A DNA stretch of 64,000 bases, from positions 1 to 64,000 of the forward strand of contig NZ_JAKEUO010000019.1 of assembly GCF_022397915.1 (NCBI RefSeq), in the 5' to 3' direction. Positions 63,007 to 64,000 of this stretch are shown piece after piece (the first letter of the stretch is position 1; each line of letters opens with the position of its first letter). Under the pieces are notes generated by a model. It did no database searches. It was not told where the DNA came from and worked only from the letters and a program-made list of their open reading frames with translations. Both the position numbers and the translations under genes were made by a program. Source of the stretch: Vibrio sp. Isolate34. Lineage in GTDB: Bacteria; Pseudomonadota; Gammaproteobacteria; Enterobacterales; Vibrionaceae.

Positions 63007-64000
63007 ATGTCCGAGAACAAAACCACTAAGCTGATCACTGCAGGTCGTGATAAGAAGTGGACCAATGGTGTCGTTAACCCACCAGTACAGCGCGCTTCAA
63101 CTGTCGTATTCAACTCAGTAGAAGAGAAGCGTAAAGCTACGATTAACCGCGCTAACAAAACACTTTTTTACGGACGTCGTGGAACCAACACTCATTTCGC
63201 CTTCCAAGATGCCATGGTGGAAGTAGAAGGCGGCGCAGGCTGTGCACTCTATCCTTGTGGTACGGCAGCTATCTCTAACGCCATTCTCTCTTTTGTAGAA
63301 ACGGGCGATCATATTCTGATGGTCGACACCTGTTATGAACCGACGCGTGATTTCTGTGACACCATCATGAAGAAGATGGGTGTGGAGACAACTTACTACG
63401 AACCAACGATTGGTGAAGGCATCCAAGACCTCATCAAGCCAAACACTAAGGTGCTATTTACCGAGTCTCCGGGTTCAGTCACCATGGAAGTCCAAGACAT
63501 TCCAACGCTCGCGCGTATTGCCCACGAACACGACATCATCGTGATGCTAGATAACACTTGGGCAGCTGGCGTTAACTTCTCACCGTTCGATTTTGGTGTC
63601 GATATCTCTATCCAAGCTGCGACAAAGTACATAGTGGGTCACTCAGATGTCATGCTAGGTACAGCGGTTGCCAACGAGAAATGCTGGGATCAACTACGTG
63701 AGCAGAGCTACTTGATGGGACAATGCGTTTCACCAGATGATGCTTACCTTGGTCTTCGTGGTATCCGTACTCTTGATGTTCGTCTGCGCCAACACGCAGA
63801 GAGCAGCTTGAAAGTCGCTAAATGGCTAGAAACTCGCCCTGAGGTTGACCATGTTCGTCACCCTGCTCTTGAGTCTTGCCCTGGCCATGAGTTCTTCAAA
63901 CGAGATTTTACTGGCGGCAATGGCCTGTTCTCTTTTGTTCTAAAGAACTCAAACACAAAAGCAACGACAGCACTGCTTGATGGCATGACACACTTCAGCA
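63007..64000 (+). CDS. metC: Cystathionine beta-lyase MetC (runs off the right edge)
   Basis: 331 codons visible from the ATG at 63007, with AAGGA 9 nt upstream. It has the Cys/Met-metabolism PLP enzyme features PPVQRASTVVF, YGRRGTNTHFAFQDAM, YPCGTAAISNA, and the PLP-lysine in SIQAATKYIVGHSDVM. Wording such as GTNTHF and GHSDVM is that of MetC rather than MetB. It cleaves cystathionine to homocysteine, pyruvate and ammonia. The C-terminus is missing at the window edge. Confidence 0.95.
   Translation, partial: MSENKTTKLITAGRDKKWTNGVVNPPVQRASTVVFNSVEEKRKATINRANKTLFYGRRGTNTHFAFQDAMVEVEGGAGCALYPCGTAAISNAILSFVETGDHILMVDTCYEPTRDFCDTIMKKMGVETTYYEPTIGEGIQDLIKPNTKVLFTESPGSVTMEVQDIPTLARIAHEHDIIVMLDNTWAAGVNFSPFDFGVDISIQAATKYIVGHSDVMLGTAVANEKCWDQLREQSYLMGQCVSPDDAYLGLRGIRTLDVRLRQHAESSLKVAKWLETRPEVDHVRHPALESCPGHEFFKRDFTGGNGLFSFVLKNSNTKATTALLDGMTHFS

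Overview
The window reads as a chromosomal segment of a marine gammaproteobacterium, most likely a Vibrio (Vibrionaceae, possibly the Splendidus group). This is inferred from recognisable gene content (metR, metC, nadA, clsA, gltS, alaE, ygiQ, ynjBCDF, ydcN/ydcO-like genes), from MetJ-type boxes, and from IS5-family remnants of a kind I know from vibrios. No species marker is present, so the assignment is an inference.

Layout. 1-160 bp holds the 5' part of an IS5-family transposase cut by the window edge. 160-7,300 has metR with met boxes, a DUF4250 protein, a membrane protein, the radical-SAM protein YgiQ, and a divergent XRE-cupin regulator/BenE transporter pair that share a palindromic operator. 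7,300-12,400 has a GT2-GT39-GtrA surface-glycan modification operon divergent from a two-component system. 12,400-15,700 has a PLP enzyme, an exported dienelactone-hydrolase-like protein and DadA. 15,950-30,650 is a complete enterobacterial-type (type II) cellulose locus: bcsRQABZC on the minus strand and bcsEFG on the plus strand, including the phosphoethanolamine transferase BcsG and the short gene bcsF. 30,700-33,130 has a LysR regulator and GltS.

33,340-44,470 is an AT-rich accessory region lying against the 3' side of a tRNA-Ser(GGA) gene. It ends with a large serine recombinase preceded by a small coupled gene. It also carries a degenerate IS5-family transposase and a three-gene putative defence operon: a 91-aa two-helix membrane protein, a 2096-aa STAND-type P-loop ATPase, and a 239-aa protein. 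The membrane protein and the N-terminus of the ATPase share a near-identical 20-residue motif (core AGRDINAPI..TGDI). This looks like a cognate signalling pair of the kind used by amyloid-motif NLR systems, with the motif in a loop predicted to be cytoplasmic. It is the best candidate here for an undescribed system.

44,560-64,000 returns to ordinary chromosome: alaE, a hybrid sensor kinase, a UPF0149 protein, a K+ channel with an RCK domain, nadA, ynjBCDF, an RluA-like synthase with a methyltransferase, a chemoreceptor, an NSS transporter, clsA, and the start of metC at the right edge.
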